A stretch of 64,000 bases of DNA from assembly GCF_030063135.1 (NCBI RefSeq), contig NZ_JASISO010000002.1:1-64000 (forward strand), read 5' to 3'. The notes under the pieces are model-generated. The model searched no databases and had not been told where the DNA came from. It saw only the letters and a list, made by a program, of their open reading frames with translations. The DNA comes from Streptomyces sp. G-G2. GTDB lineage: Bacteria; Actinomycetota; Actinomycetes; Streptomycetales; Streptomycetaceae. Positions 52,073 through 60,776 of this stretch are shown in pieces. Each line of letters opens with the position of its first letter. Position 1 is the stretch's first letter. The translations under genes and the position numbers were made by a program.

Positions 52073-53574
52073 TGACGACCAATTTTGAGGCTTATTCGCA
52101 CAAGGACCTCCTGGCGATGGTCGCGGCGGTGAACCCGGAGACGGTGAAGACGCTCGGTCAGCTGCTGACGGATGCCGAGTCCACGATCACGAAGATCGGC
52201 AACGACCTCAAGAACCACAAGGTCGAGGGCTGGCAGGGCAAGGCTTCCGAAGAATTCCAGGAATGGGTCAACGCCGCGGGCAACGCGACGCTGCGGCTGG
52301 GTGAGTACAGCCAGACCGGTGGCACCTGGATGACCAACGCGGCCCAGACGCTGGTCGAGGTCAAGGCCAACATGCCGAAGTACGACACGGCCGCGGCGGA
52401 CAACCTGCAGGCGTCGAAGGACTACCACAACGACCCGGACGCGCGGGATGTCGGGCAGAAGGCCTTCACGAAGCTCAACGGGGACCACGCCTTGGCGGTC
52501 CAGCAGATGACGAAGCTGGCGCAGTCGTACGAGGCGTCGACGACGCAGATGAACACGGCGGTGCCGCCTACGTACCCGCCGCCGCCGGGCAGGTTTGTGC
52601 CGGAGAGCGTCGGTGGCCGAGAGAACGTCGGGCGAGCGGGCTCGGGTAGCGACGGCACTCGTGATGCAAGCAATACGTCTTCCGGACACGTTGCTCGTGC
52701 TGAGAACGATTCCTCGGGACACACCACTACTTCGACGCAACAGGTCTCGCACGACAGCACGTTGCCGCCGTCGACAACAGGGCCAGACTCCGGACAGACG
52801 CATGTGCCGAGCGTCCCCGACCACAATGTGGGTACCGACCTCAACACGGTCGGCACCCTGCCGGACAAGCCGGTCACCCAGGTCCCCGGGACGCCCGTCG
52901 GCATTGGGCCCAGCGGTCCCGGTGGTGGCGGAGCCGGGCCCATCGGGACCATCCCGCCCCTGACGCTTCCGTCGGTTGGCGGTATGAAGTCGCCCACTGG
53001 TGGCATCAGTGGCGGCCGGTCGCCCATCAGCGGTGTGGGCCCGGGCGGCGGTTTCCCCAATACGTCGGCTACCGGCGGCAAGGTCGGCGGCGTCGCGGGT
53101 CTTCCTCCGCGTGACGCAGGCATCACTGGTGGCCGTCCGATTTCCGCCGGTGGACGTGCCTCGTCCATCCCGCGCGGCACGGTCATCGGCAACGAAGGCG
53201 GTCCGGCCGGACGCGGTATGGCCGGCGGCATAGGTGGTGCCGGTGGTATGGGTGGTGGCACGGGCGGACAGGGCGGTTCGGCCGTGGGCCGTCGGCTCGC
53301 CAGTGAGCCCGGTGGTGTGGTCGGTGGCCGTCAGCCGGGTGCGGGCGGCCGTTCGACCACGGGCGGCAAGCCGTTCACACAGGGCGGTTCAGGTCTCGTG
53401 CGCAACCAGGGCGGTGGTGCGGCCGGCGGTGTCGGCGGTGCCATGGGACATGCGGGTGCGGGTACCGGTGGCAAGAAGCGCAACGACCAGGCGGGCGAGC
53501 GTCCCGATTACCTGGCCGAGGACGAAGAGACCTGGCAGGGCGACCGTCGTGTCGTTCCGCCGGTGATCGACTGA
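52072..53574 (+). CDS. WXG100/PPE-like protein with long Gly-rich tail
   Basis: A 500-residue protein. Residues 1-160 form an alpha-helical WXG100-like head with the turn GWQGKASEEF and a second Trp at GGTWMTNAAQTL. The region from about 165 onward is low complexity, Pro/Ser/Thr then Gly-rich (GGPAGRGMAGGIGGAGGMGGGTGGQ in pieces), reminiscent of mycobacterial PPE/PGRS tails. The sequence ends with acidic EDEETWQGDRRVV. It is probably exported by a type VII system. Codon third positions become visibly less GC-rich in the second half. Confidence 0.8.
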   Translation: MTTNFEAYSHKDLLAMVAAVNPETVKTLGQLLTDAESTITKIGNDLKNHKVEGWQGKASEEFQEWVNAAGNATLRLGEYSQTGGTWMTNAAQTLVEVKANMPKYDTAAADNLQASKDYHNDPDARDVGQKAFTKLNGDHALAVQQMTKLAQSYEASTTQMNTAVPPTYPPPPGRFVPESVGGRENVGRAGSGSDGTRDASNTSSGHVARAENDSSGHTTTSTQQVSHDSTLPPSTTGPDSGQTHVPSVPDHNVGTDLNTVGTLPDKPVTQVPGTPVGIGPSGPGGGGAGPIGTIPPLTLPSVGGMKSPTGGISGGRSPISGVGPGGGFPNTSATGGKVGGVAGLPPRDAGITGGRPISAGGRASSIPRGTVIGNEGGPAGRGMAGGIGGAGGMGGGTGGQGGSAVGRRLASEPGGVVGGRQPGAGGRSTTGGKPFTQGGSGLVRNQGGGAAGGVGGAMGHAGAGTGGKKRNDQAGERPDYLAEDEETWQGDRRVVPPVID

Positions 53575-53595
53575 GCGAACGGGACGTTGCACGAG

Positions 53596-54786
53596 ATGCG
53601 CATGCGGAGAGTTACGTCGGTCATGATGGGCGTTCTGCTGGCCGGAGTCGCCGCGACTCCGGCCCACGCGGAGACCATTCGGGCCCAGCAATGGCATCTC
53701 GAGTCGATGCACGCTGATGAGATGTGGAAGACGAGCACCGGCAAGGGCATTACTGTCGCCGTGATCGATACGGGTGTGGGGAAGGTGCCGGAACTCGAGG
53801 GCCAGGTTCTGCCCGGTAAGGACCTGGCTGTCGGCTATAAGGGCGACGAGCGCACCGACTATGAGAATCACGGCACGGCAATGGCGGGAGCTATTGCCGG
53901 GACAGGCAAGGGGCCTGGTGGGGACGGGGCGTTCGGTCTGGCGCCAGACGCGAAGATTCTGCCGATTCGTGTGCCTCACGAGGAAGGCGGTGATGGAGAG
54001 ACTCCTTCGTGGATTCAGGCGATCCGGTACGCAGCTGACTCAGACGCCAAGATCATCAGCATTTCTCTGGCGCGAAAGGGGGAGGATCCTCAGCTCCCTG
54101 ATGCTGTGAAGTACGCACTGTCGAAGGGCAAGCTGCTCTTCGCCGGCGTGGGCAATACCGGTGTCGGCGAAAACCCGGTGCTCTACCCCGCTGCCACGGC
54201 TGGAGTAGTCGGAGTCTCTGCGATCGACCGACAGGCAAATGCCACAGCAGAGTCGCAGCGCGGTGCACAAGTTGACCTGGCGGCACCCGGCATGGACATC
54301 GTGGCGGCGTGCGCGGGTGAGACGGGTATCTGCAAGGGGCACGGCACCAGCGACGCCACAGCCCTAGCCTCCGCCTCCGCCGCCCTCATCTGGTCCGCCC
54401 ACCCCGACTGGACCAACAACCAGGTCCTTCGTGTCCTGCTCAACACCTCCGGCAAGCCCCGCGACGGCGCCGAGCGGAACGACTTCATCGGCTACGGCGT
54501 CGTCCGCCCCCGGATCGCGCTCGCGACCCCGGGTGATCCCGGTCCGGCCAACGTCTACCCGTTGCCCGACCTGGCCGCCGCCGAGGCGAAGGGCAAGGCG
54601 CCCTCCGCCACTCCTTCGGCCTCCGGAGACGGCAAGACGCCCGAGAAGGCGACCCGGGTGCCCGTGGCCGAGGAAGCCGGCGGCGGGCTCGGGGCCGTGA
54701 CCTGGATCGCCATCGGGCTGGGCGCGTGCCTGGTGATAGGCGGCGCCGTCACCGCAGTCGTCGTACGCCGCACCAACCGACCGTAG
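53596..54786 (+). CDS. Mycosin-like membrane-anchored subtilisin protease (S8)
   Basis: A 396-residue exported serine protease. A signal peptide (VTSVMMGVLLAGVAATPAHA) precedes a subtilase domain with Asp58 (AVIDTGVG), His92 (NHGTAMAGAI) and Ser252 (GHGTSDATALASA). A Pro/Ala linker and one C-terminal helix (AVTWIAIGLGACLVIGGAV) anchor it, ending RRTNRP in the cytosol. This is the layout of mycosins, the MycP proteases of ESX type VII systems. The start at 53596 is one of three (TTG 53587, ATG 53596, ATG 53602). The first two thirds have weaker GC3 bias than the last third. Confidence 0.9.
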   Translation: MRMRRVTSVMMGVLLAGVAATPAHAETIRAQQWHLESMHADEMWKTSTGKGITVAVIDTGVGKVPELEGQVLPGKDLAVGYKGDERTDYENHGTAMAGAIAGTGKGPGGDGAFGLAPDAKILPIRVPHEEGGDGETPSWIQAIRYAADSDAKIISISLARKGEDPQLPDAVKYALSKGKLLFAGVGNTGVGENPVLYPAATAGVVGVSAIDRQANATAESQRGAQVDLAAPGMDIVAACAGETGICKGHGTSDATALASASAALIWSAHPDWTNNQVLRVLLNTSGKPRDGAERNDFIGYGVVRPRIALATPGDPGPANVYPLPDLAAAEAKGKAPSATPSASGDGKTPEKATRVPVAEEAGGGLGAVTWIAIGLGACLVIGGAVTAVVVRRTNRP

Positions 54787-54800
54787 GAGCACCGGACCGG

Positions 54801-55211
54801 ATGTCCTTCGAACAAGAGTGGTCCTCCGCGCGCGCTGCCGTTCGCCTCAACCACGTCCCCGCCGAGCCCGGCCCCGGCGGACCCGGCGGGGCGGACCTGA
54901 GCATCGCCGATGACGATCTCGGCGCGGTCGGCAGCGACGCGTACGTCCTGCACGACCGGCTCTCGCGCGACGGCGATCACGCCCGCGTGGCGACCTTCGA
55001 AGCGGCGATCGCCCTCACCAACCGGAACTTCACCAGCGGCGCGGCCCTGCTCAAGGTGCACGACCGCTGGAGTTCCCAGCTGAAGGTGCTCGTCGCGGCC
55101 TGCGCGAACATCTCCAACCACCTGGACTACACCGTGGCCTCCCACGCGAAGGAAGAGGCGGACCTCGTGGCCGCGCTCTCGGCGTCGAAGGTCAACGAGT
55201 ACCTCAAGTAG
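54801..55211 (+). CDS. Small ESX-like helical protein
   Basis: A 136-residue soluble protein with predicted long helices (DRLSRDGDHARVATFEAAIALT, KVLVAACANISNHL). SSARAAVRLNHVP precedes a Gly/Pro turn. There is no clean WxG, but size and position just after the mycosin match type VII partner proteins. The start at 54801 follows TAGGAGC. Function inferred from context only. Confidence 0.65.
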   Translation: MSFEQEWSSARAAVRLNHVPAEPGPGGPGGADLSIADDDLGAVGSDAYVLHDRLSRDGDHARVATFEAAIALTNRNFTSGAALLKVHDRWSSQLKVLVAACANISNHLDYTVASHAKEEADLVAALSASKVNEYLK

Positions 55212-55244
55212 GCCGCCAGGCCCGTAGGAAGGCATCGCAGGTAC

Positions 55245-57527
55245 GTGCTGACGTTCGAGAACGTGATGAACGCTCCGCTGGAGCAGCTCCAGACCGCCGT
55301 CCAGGACTGGGGCGCGATGGCCACGAAACTGGCGGAGCTGGCCGAGACGGCCCGTACCGGCATGCGGGCCAAGGCGGACAAGGCCGACTGGAAGGGCGCC
55401 AACGCGGACGTGACGAAGCCCTTCGTGGCCAAGACCGCGAAGGAGTTCGACGACGCGGCCAAGGAGGCCGAGGGCGTCCACCTCGCGCTGGCGGACGGGC
55501 ACGCCACCTTCAAGGCGGCCCGGGACCAGCTCAAGAAGATCGTGGACGTGGACGCCCCGGCCGCCGGGTACCAGATCGACGCCACGGGGCGCGTCACGCC
55601 CGTACCGATCGCGGACGCCAAGGAGCGGTACGCCGCCCAGCACGACCCCGACTACCAGCAGACGGTGCGGGAGAACCGCGACGCGTGGCAGGCGCAGGTC
55701 GACCGGGCCGTCGAGGACTGCGCCGACGCCGACGACTCGCTGGCCCGGGTGCTCCAGGCCAACGTCACGGACGAGCACAACTTCACCACGCCGAAGTACA
55801 CGACTCTGGACGCCGAACAGGTGGACCGGGCCGCCGACCTGATGAAGAAGGTGACCGGCGAGGGCGGTACGGCCCGCAACGTCGAGGCGCTGCGCGAGCT
55901 GGAGGACCTGCTCGACGACAACCGCGCCGACCCCGAGTTCGCGACGGGCTTCTACCGGCAGGTGGGACCCGAGGCCACGCTCCAGATGTACGCGAAGATG
56001 TCGCTGGACTCCAGCATGCTCGGCCCGGCGGGCCAGGACCGCACCCTCATGGTCGGCAACATCCAGAGCGACCTGGGCGCGATGCTCGGCCTGGCCACGC
56101 ACAAGGACGTACCGAACCACCTCGACGCCGCGTGGACGACGCAGCTGATGAAGGCCGGGCGCAAGGAGATGGACGTCGGCCTGACGCAGAAGGTTTACGG
56201 CTACCAGGCACTCGGCTCGCTGCTGCGCGAGGGCACGTACGACAAGGACTTCCTGACCTCGGTCGGCCGCGACATGGTCGCGATGGACGACAAGAACCCG
56301 AAGATCTGGGAACACACCGCCCCGATCGATCCGGGCGTCATCCTCAACCACGGAGCCGAGGGCGGCAGGGGCTTCTACCCGCTGACGGGCCTGATGGAGG
56401 CACTCGGCAACAATCCGGACGCGGCGACGGCCTTCTTCAACGAGCCGGTGCGCTCCGACACCAACGGTGACGGGATCGTCACCACGGCTGACAAGGTGGT
56501 CAGCGGGCAGCACGGCAAGGCGCAGGGCATGGTCGACTACATGCTCGACAAGCAGCCGTACGTGGACGCCTTCGACACGACGCGGATTGGCGAGCCCAAT
56601 CCGGCCCAGGAGGCCGTCGGCAACGCCCTGGAGACCGCCGTCTCGGGCCGAGTGGCCGGCGACGAGGACGCCAAACCGGTCCCGCACACCAAGGGTATGG
56701 CCGACGTCATGGAACGGGTGGTCGAGAAGATCGGCGACAAGCCGGAGTTGGTCCACCCGAAGCCGGGCGAGGACGGCCCACTGAGCGGCCTGTCGGGCCA
56801 CTTCGGCCAGATGGCCGCCGAATACATGCCGGACATCCAGGCCTCGGCCGAGAACGGCAGCGGGATGATCAAGGTCACTGGGGAGATGGCCGAGTTCCAC
56901 AAAGCCGACATGGCGAACTTCATCGGCGCGGTGGGCCAGGATCCGGACGCGTACGGCGCGATGACCAACGCCTCGCGGGCGTTCACGACGACGTTGGTCA
57001 ACGATGTCATCGTCCACCGGGCGGAGTACGAGGACGTCGACGCGGGGATCAAGAGCGCCGTCCACCCGGGCGGTCAGATCGCGGGCATCCTGTCGGAAGC
57101 GCGGGCTGAGGGCACGTTTGCCAAGAGTGCTCACACGGCGGAGGAGTACGTCAAGGGCGTCGAAGACAACGCCAAGTGGGTCAATCGGGGGATCAGCGCG
57201 GCGGGCGGCAAGTACCTGGAGTTGGTGCCGGTGGCCGGCGATCTCGTGGAGTGGCTCCAGGAGGACGTGACCGAGAGCGTGGTCGAGCGGGCCGAGAAGG
57301 ACCAGGCGATCAAAACCGGCGAGGTCAACAGCAAAGCGGTGTACGACTACTCGGACGCGGAGGGAGAGGCGAGCCTCTCGGCAGGGCAATCGGTTCGCAA
57401 GGCGGCGAGCGGAACCGGTATGAGTCAGCGGACCATCGACGCTTTGGCCGGTGTGGCCTCGACGGAAACATCGAACGCCCACGCTGTAGGCCGTGGTCAG
57501 GTCGCGACCGCCAACGGCGGTTCCTGA
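55245..57527 (+). CDS. Large WXG-headed protein with an EF-hand loop (DUF6571-like)
   Basis: A 760-residue protein. Residues 1-95 look like a WXG100 head (ADWKGANADVTKPF). A coiled, charged middle follows. An EF-hand/dockerin-type loop, DTNGDGIVTTAD, spans 405-416. The C-terminal region (about 620-680) has VPVAGDLVEWLQEDV, a hydrophobic/acidic segment common near the end of such proteins. I associate the family with DUF6571 from memory. No toxin domain is recognisable. It is likely cargo or a scaffold for type VII-like export. Starts at a GTG after AGGAAGG. Its stop overlaps the next lipoprotein start (TGATG). Confidence 0.75.
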   Translation: MLTFENVMNAPLEQLQTAVQDWGAMATKLAELAETARTGMRAKADKADWKGANADVTKPFVAKTAKEFDDAAKEAEGVHLALADGHATFKAARDQLKKIVDVDAPAAGYQIDATGRVTPVPIADAKERYAAQHDPDYQQTVRENRDAWQAQVDRAVEDCADADDSLARVLQANVTDEHNFTTPKYTTLDAEQVDRAADLMKKVTGEGGTARNVEALRELEDLLDDNRADPEFATGFYRQVGPEATLQMYAKMSLDSSMLGPAGQDRTLMVGNIQSDLGAMLGLATHKDVPNHLDAAWTTQLMKAGRKEMDVGLTQKVYGYQALGSLLREGTYDKDFLTSVGRDMVAMDDKNPKIWEHTAPIDPGVILNHGAEGGRGFYPLTGLMEALGNNPDAATAFFNEPVRSDTNGDGIVTTADKVVSGQHGKAQGMVDYMLDKQPYVDAFDTTRIGEPNPAQEAVGNALETAVSGRVAGDEDAKPVPHTKGMADVMERVVEKIGDKPELVHPKPGEDGPLSGLSGHFGQMAAEYMPDIQASAENGSGMIKVTGEMAEFHKADMANFIGAVGQDPDAYGAMTNASRAFTTTLVNDVIVHRAEYEDVDAGIKSAVHPGGQIAGILSEARAEGTFAKSAHTAEEYVKGVEDNAKWVNRGISAAGGKYLELVPVAGDLVEWLQEDVTESVVERAEKDQAIKTGEVNSKAVYDYSDAEGEASLSAGQSVRKAASGTGMSQRTIDALAGVASTETSNAHAVGRGQVATANGGS

Positions 57528-58069
57528 TGCGTGTCGGCCGGGTTCCGCGCATACTCGCTGCCGGGCTGGCCACGATGGTGGGGCTCACCGGTTGTGGCGA
57601 GGAGGCGAAGCCGGCGGCGCAGCTGCTGCAGGAACGGACCTGCTTCGGGGTCTTTACGCGGGACGACCTGGCGCCCTTTCTGGGCGACGGTGATGACGTG
57701 AGGGTCTCCGGGGCATCGGATGCCGAGCTGACCGCTGCACGTAGAGGCGTCACCTGCACCGTCGCGGCCGGCTCAAACTACTTCCAGGCATCGGCCACCC
57801 GGCAGCCGTTGGGGCAGAGCTTCTTCTGGAATCGCGAGACGATCCACCCGGCGGCGGATCCGCTGGCTCTCGGTGACGACGCGATCGTGTATAACGTCGG
57901 CGCGAGGGCGCTCGTCAATTGCAGGGGTGGCACTGACGAGTTCGGGCTCGAGGTACATGTCAGCGGCGACGTTGACAAGATGAAGCCCGAAGAGCGCCGC
58001 CCCCTGTTCGCCAAACTCGTCGCGAAACTGCTGGACGCCGCCAAGCAGCAGTCGAAGTGCAGGGTCTGA
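57527..58069 (+). CDS. Lipoprotein (DUF3558-like)
   Basis: A 180-residue secreted lipoprotein with signal peptide (ILAAGLATMVGLTGC) and lipobox Cys23. The mature part has a paired-Cys pattern (CFGVFTRDDLAPFL; GVTCTVAAG; ALVNCRGG; SKCRV), with FGV-FTRDDLAPFLGDGDDVRVSG resembling DUF3558-type actinobacterial lipoproteins and the paralogue at 58810. The start overlaps the previous stop. It probably sits in the cell envelope near the type VII-like products. Confidence 0.78.
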   Translation: MRVGRVPRILAAGLATMVGLTGCGEEAKPAAQLLQERTCFGVFTRDDLAPFLGDGDDVRVSGASDAELTAARRGVTCTVAAGSNYFQASATRQPLGQSFFWNRETIHPAADPLALGDDAIVYNVGARALVNCRGGTDEFGLEVHVSGDVDKMKPEERRPLFAKLVAKLLDAAKQQSKCRV

Positions 58070-58084
58070 CGCGCTGACGCCGAC

Positions 58085-58126
58085 GCGCCAAGATGTGCGG
58101 GAGCAGCGGTCCGGGAAGGGCCCGGA
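58085..58126 (+). repeat. Direct repeat copy A ahead of the beheaded lipoprotein gene
   Basis: This segment, starting gcgccaagatgtgcggga, matches 58746-58787 at most positions. The same leader sequence therefore precedes two of the three lipoprotein-like genes. Confidence 0.7.
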
Positions 58127-58703
58127 CGAGTCCGCTTCACCGCGGGCCTCCGCCTCGGCCAAGTATCCGACCGTGGCGGTGGGGGAGGCCTGTCCCGGCC
58201 TGCTCGACGCAGCGAGCGGTGAGGCGCTCGAACGTGTGGTGCAGTCGTCGTACCTGATCCGGGATGCCCAGCAGGCCGTCGGTGTCACGGCCATGGGCGA
58301 GGCCCTGGAGGGTGCCTACCGCGCGGGCCCCAAGGTCCGGGAGGCGCCGGTGGCGCCGTGCACAGTGACGGGCCGGGTGGGTACGAACAGGTCGGCAGAG
58401 ATCCGGCTGTCCGCCGAAAGCCGCAATGCGGACCAGCAGGGCGGCGCGCCGGGCGGCATGCAGACGGGCGTCCGCGAGTCCCGTGGCGAGAAGGAACGGG
58501 GCGTGGCCTTCGACTGTGTCAGCTCCCGCGTCGGCTCCACCCGCGAGGTTCCCCTGCGGATCACCGCCGTCTTCAAGGACCGGTGGAGCGGTAGCGACGG
58601 GGATGCCGCGCTCGCGAAGGACTACCTCGCCATCGCGTACTCCGCCGCGCGCGCCGTGGCGAAGGAGCTGGGCTGCGGCGACGGCGGCGGCCTGTCCAGT
58701 TGA
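58095..58703 (+). pseudogene. Lipoprotein-like gene lacking its signal sequence (probable remnant)
   Basis: A 202-residue frame related in style to its neighbours (four Cys: EACPGLLD, VAPCTVTG, AFDCVSS, ELGCGDG) but beginning with a charged, non-hydrophobic head (REQRSGKGPDES) and no lipobox. The head is encoded by the duplicated leader found also at 58746, and only 25 bases separate it from the previous stop, so there is no room for a signal peptide. An internal deletion removing the export signal is the simplest reading. It could instead be an intact cytosolic protein. Confidence 0.55.
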
Positions 58704-58745
58704 GACGGAGCGGCCGGATACGGGTCTGGTCCAGGTGCGCCCGGG

Positions 58746-58787
58746 GCGCCAAGATGGGCGGGACCAACGGTCCGGGAGCAGCCCGGC
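58746..58787 (+). repeat. Direct repeat copy B ahead of the third lipoprotein gene
   Basis: Matches 58085-58126 closely, with differences concentrated at the end. Here it lies fully in the non-coding leader. Confidence 0.7.
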
Positions 58788-58809
58788 GTGAGGGAAGGCG
58801 GCTCCTGGG

Positions 58810-59439
58810 GTGTTGCACCGACGCGGGCACAGAGGTCTCTTGCGCATCGGCGCGCTGGCCATCGGGGCGGGCGTGCTGAGCGGGTGTGCCGGGGGCGGGG
58901 TCCTCAAGGCCGCCGGGGTGCCGGAGCTGCCCGAGCGCGGGTGCTGGGGGGTCTTCGACCGGGCCGACCTGGCTCGGGTCGTGGGGGACGGGGACGAGGC
59001 CACGGTGAACGTGTCCGGGGGGTTCGTCCTGGCGCGGGACAACCAGGTCGCCGCCTGTCACGTCGACGTGGACGGCGAGGGCAGGTTCCTGGCCGAGGCC
59101 AAACGGCCCCCCGGCCCCACCGTCTCCCTGTCGGCGCCGGAGACGGCCGAGGACGGTGACGGTGCCACCGACGGGGAGGCGGGGGACGCGCCGGGGGATG
59201 AGGCGGGGGCGGAGCCCGAGCCCCTGCCCTTCGGGATCCGGGGGCGGGTCTGGGCGGACGGCGCCGCGGTCACGTTCACCTGCGAGCGGCCGCTGGAGGA
59301 CCCCTTCGAGGTACGGCTGCGGATCAGCGGCCGGGTCCGTGAGGCCACCGCCCAGGACACCGACGACCAGCGGGTCCTCACGAGCCTGATGAGGCAGTAC
59401 TTCGACTCCGCCCAACGCCAGCTGCTCTGCGAGGCGTGA
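58810..59439 (+). CDS. Lipoprotein (DUF3558-like)
   Basis: A 209-residue exported lipoprotein. Signal (LLRIGALAIGAGVLSGC) with lipobox Cys26, then RGCWGVFDRADLARVVGDGDEATVNVSG, which parallels CFGVFTRDDLAPFLGDGDDVRVSG in the protein at 57527, so the two are paralogues. An acidic Gly/Glu-rich linker lies at about 120-142. GTG start preceded by GAGGGAAGG. Its final codons run into a 16-bp tandem repeat. Confidence 0.78.
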   Translation: MLHRRGHRGLLRIGALAIGAGVLSGCAGGGVLKAAGVPELPERGCWGVFDRADLARVVGDGDEATVNVSGGFVLARDNQVAACHVDVDGEGRFLAEAKRPPGPTVSLSAPETAEDGDGATDGEAGDAPGDEAGAEPEPLPFGIRGRVWADGAAVTFTCERPLEDPFEVRLRISGRVREATAQDTDDQRVLTSLMRQYFDSAQRQLLCEA

Positions 59440-59988
59440 AGGGCGAGGCGTGAGGGTCGTGAGGCGTGAGGGTCGTGAGGCACGGGGGTCGTGAGGCACG
59501 GGGGTCGTGAGGCGCGAGGCGCGGGCACGGCGCAACTCGCTGCGCACGTTCGTCCCGGCTGGTTCGAGCAGGATCCGCCGAGGCCCATCGATGTTCATTC
59601 TCCCGCAGGCACAGGCCGGGTGAGGGACCGTCAGATTCTCTCAGTCGTCGGCGTGCGCCCGTGAACGAGACGGAAGGTGAGACGGAGCGGAGTCGTACAT
59701 CGCTCTGGCGGTACCCCGAACCCTGAGGTCGGCCTCGACTCATCGGGCCCGGTGCGGCCACCGTCGCGGCCGCGCCGGAGCCTGCCCGCGGACAACCGCC
59801 GAGGGGCGTCCGAGTCGCTGCCGCGGAACCGCGGAAAGGGGGCGATCTGCTTGGCTCCGGCCGGAGTTGCCGAACTCAAGTGCGTGTGCTGAGCTGGAGG
59901 AACGGTCAGTTTCTGATGCTGACCGCTTCAGTGCTCTCACCTCGGTGGTAATTCTCTCTGCGCCGACAGGCCAGTGTGGAGGATTCGA
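59440..59988. other. Intergenic region with tandem repeats
   Basis: This 549-base gap starts with the 16-bp tandem array (59448-59511). A TTCAGT at 59927-59932 and TAATTC at 59949-59954, 16 bases apart, are possible promoter hexamers for the next gene. Between them is unassigned sequence without a good gene. Confidence 0.5.
59448..59511. repeat. Four 16-bp tandem repeats
   Basis: Two copies of GCGTGAGGGTCGTGAG then two of GCACGGGGGTCGTGAG, contiguous. A degenerate copy covers the end and stop codon of the preceding gene (59434-59447). Confidence 0.9.
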
Positions 59989-60666
59989 ATGGGCGCGAAA
60001 GGCTTTACCGCGCATGCTCGTCGCTTGCGTTGGCTGTCGGTCAAAGGCCTTGCAGTCATGGCCCTGGCGGCCGGGACGCTTACCTTCGCGCCCGCCGCAC
60101 AAGCCGATGATTACGGACCCTACACCTGCAAGACCGGACTCGTATGGAGGGAAGCCGTACCGGGCGACTACGTGTGTGTCAGCCCGCCGTGGCGGACGCA
60201 GACGCAGCACGAGAATGCGGCAGCCTCCTCGAATGCGCAGCCGGGTGGCGGAGCCTATGGCCCGGATACCTGCAAGCCGGGATATGTCTGGCGTGAAACC
60301 CGACCCTCAGACCACGTCTGCGTCCTCCATTCCGGCAATAGTCGTTTTTGGAACAAGCGCAGCGATGAGACTGCGTATACGGGATATGTGCGCTACCCGG
60401 AGATGCCTGCCAATGGCACGTCCAGCTACTGGGAAAACATTGACCGTCGCTTGCATGTGAGGGGGCCCGGCTCGACGTTCGCCTTCTACGGCTTGGAACC
60501 CGGTCGGGATTTCCGGTACGTGGGCAGCACCGCCTACGGCCAGGACTCGGTGAGTGCGTACCAGTGCGGACAGTCGTCCAGTCGGCGCATGCAGGTGGTC
60601 GCCGTCGACGCGCTGACAGGCAGCGTCAGCAATGCCGGCAGCGTGGCTGTCCCCAGCTGCATGTGA
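59989..60666 (+). CDS. Secreted protein with two CxW repeats
   Basis: A 225-residue exported protein. Signal peptide ends near APAAQA (VMALAAGTLTFAPAAQA). The mature part opens with two copies of a Cys/Trp repeat, YGPYTCKTGLVWREAVPGDYVCV and a diverged copy with TCKPGYVWRETRPSDHVCV, separated by a Gln/Ala linker, then a beta-rich domain of unknown fold (about 110-225). Such repeats are seen in other actinomycete secreted proteins, with unknown role. GGAGG ribosome site at the ATG. Third positions are less GC-rich than surrounding genes, hinting at foreign origin. Confidence 0.78.
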   Translation: MGAKGFTAHARRLRWLSVKGLAVMALAAGTLTFAPAAQADDYGPYTCKTGLVWREAVPGDYVCVSPPWRTQTQHENAAASSNAQPGGGAYGPDTCKPGYVWRETRPSDHVCVLHSGNSRFWNKRSDETAYTGYVRYPEMPANGTSSYWENIDRRLHVRGPGSTFAFYGLEPGRDFRYVGSTAYGQDSVSAYQCGQSSSRRMQVVAVDALTGSVSNAGSVAVPSCM

Positions 60667-60707
60667 CGGCCGCGAGGCCCTCGGGGCCGAGCGCGGTAGT
60701 GAAGGTC

Positions 60708-60756
60708 ACCAACGACAGGGCGGCACCCCGTTCCGGGGTGCCGCCCTGTCGTTGGT
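60708..60756. terminator. Bidirectional terminator, 23-bp perfect stem
   Basis: Arms 60708-60730 and 60734-60756 with a TTC loop lie between the secreted-protein gene (+) and tRNA-Cys (-). Confidence 0.9.
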
Positions 60757-60776
60757 GCGCCTGGTCAAGCGTTCAG

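Noticed and set aside
57004..57270. Overlapping Arg/Ser-rich open frames within coding genes
   Set aside because: Typical off-frame translations of GC-rich genes with no ribosome sites or conserved motifs.
54555..57482. Long minus-strand open frame opposite the type VII-like genes
   Set aside because: Same antisense shadow pattern; the plus strand has coupled genes with clear motifs.
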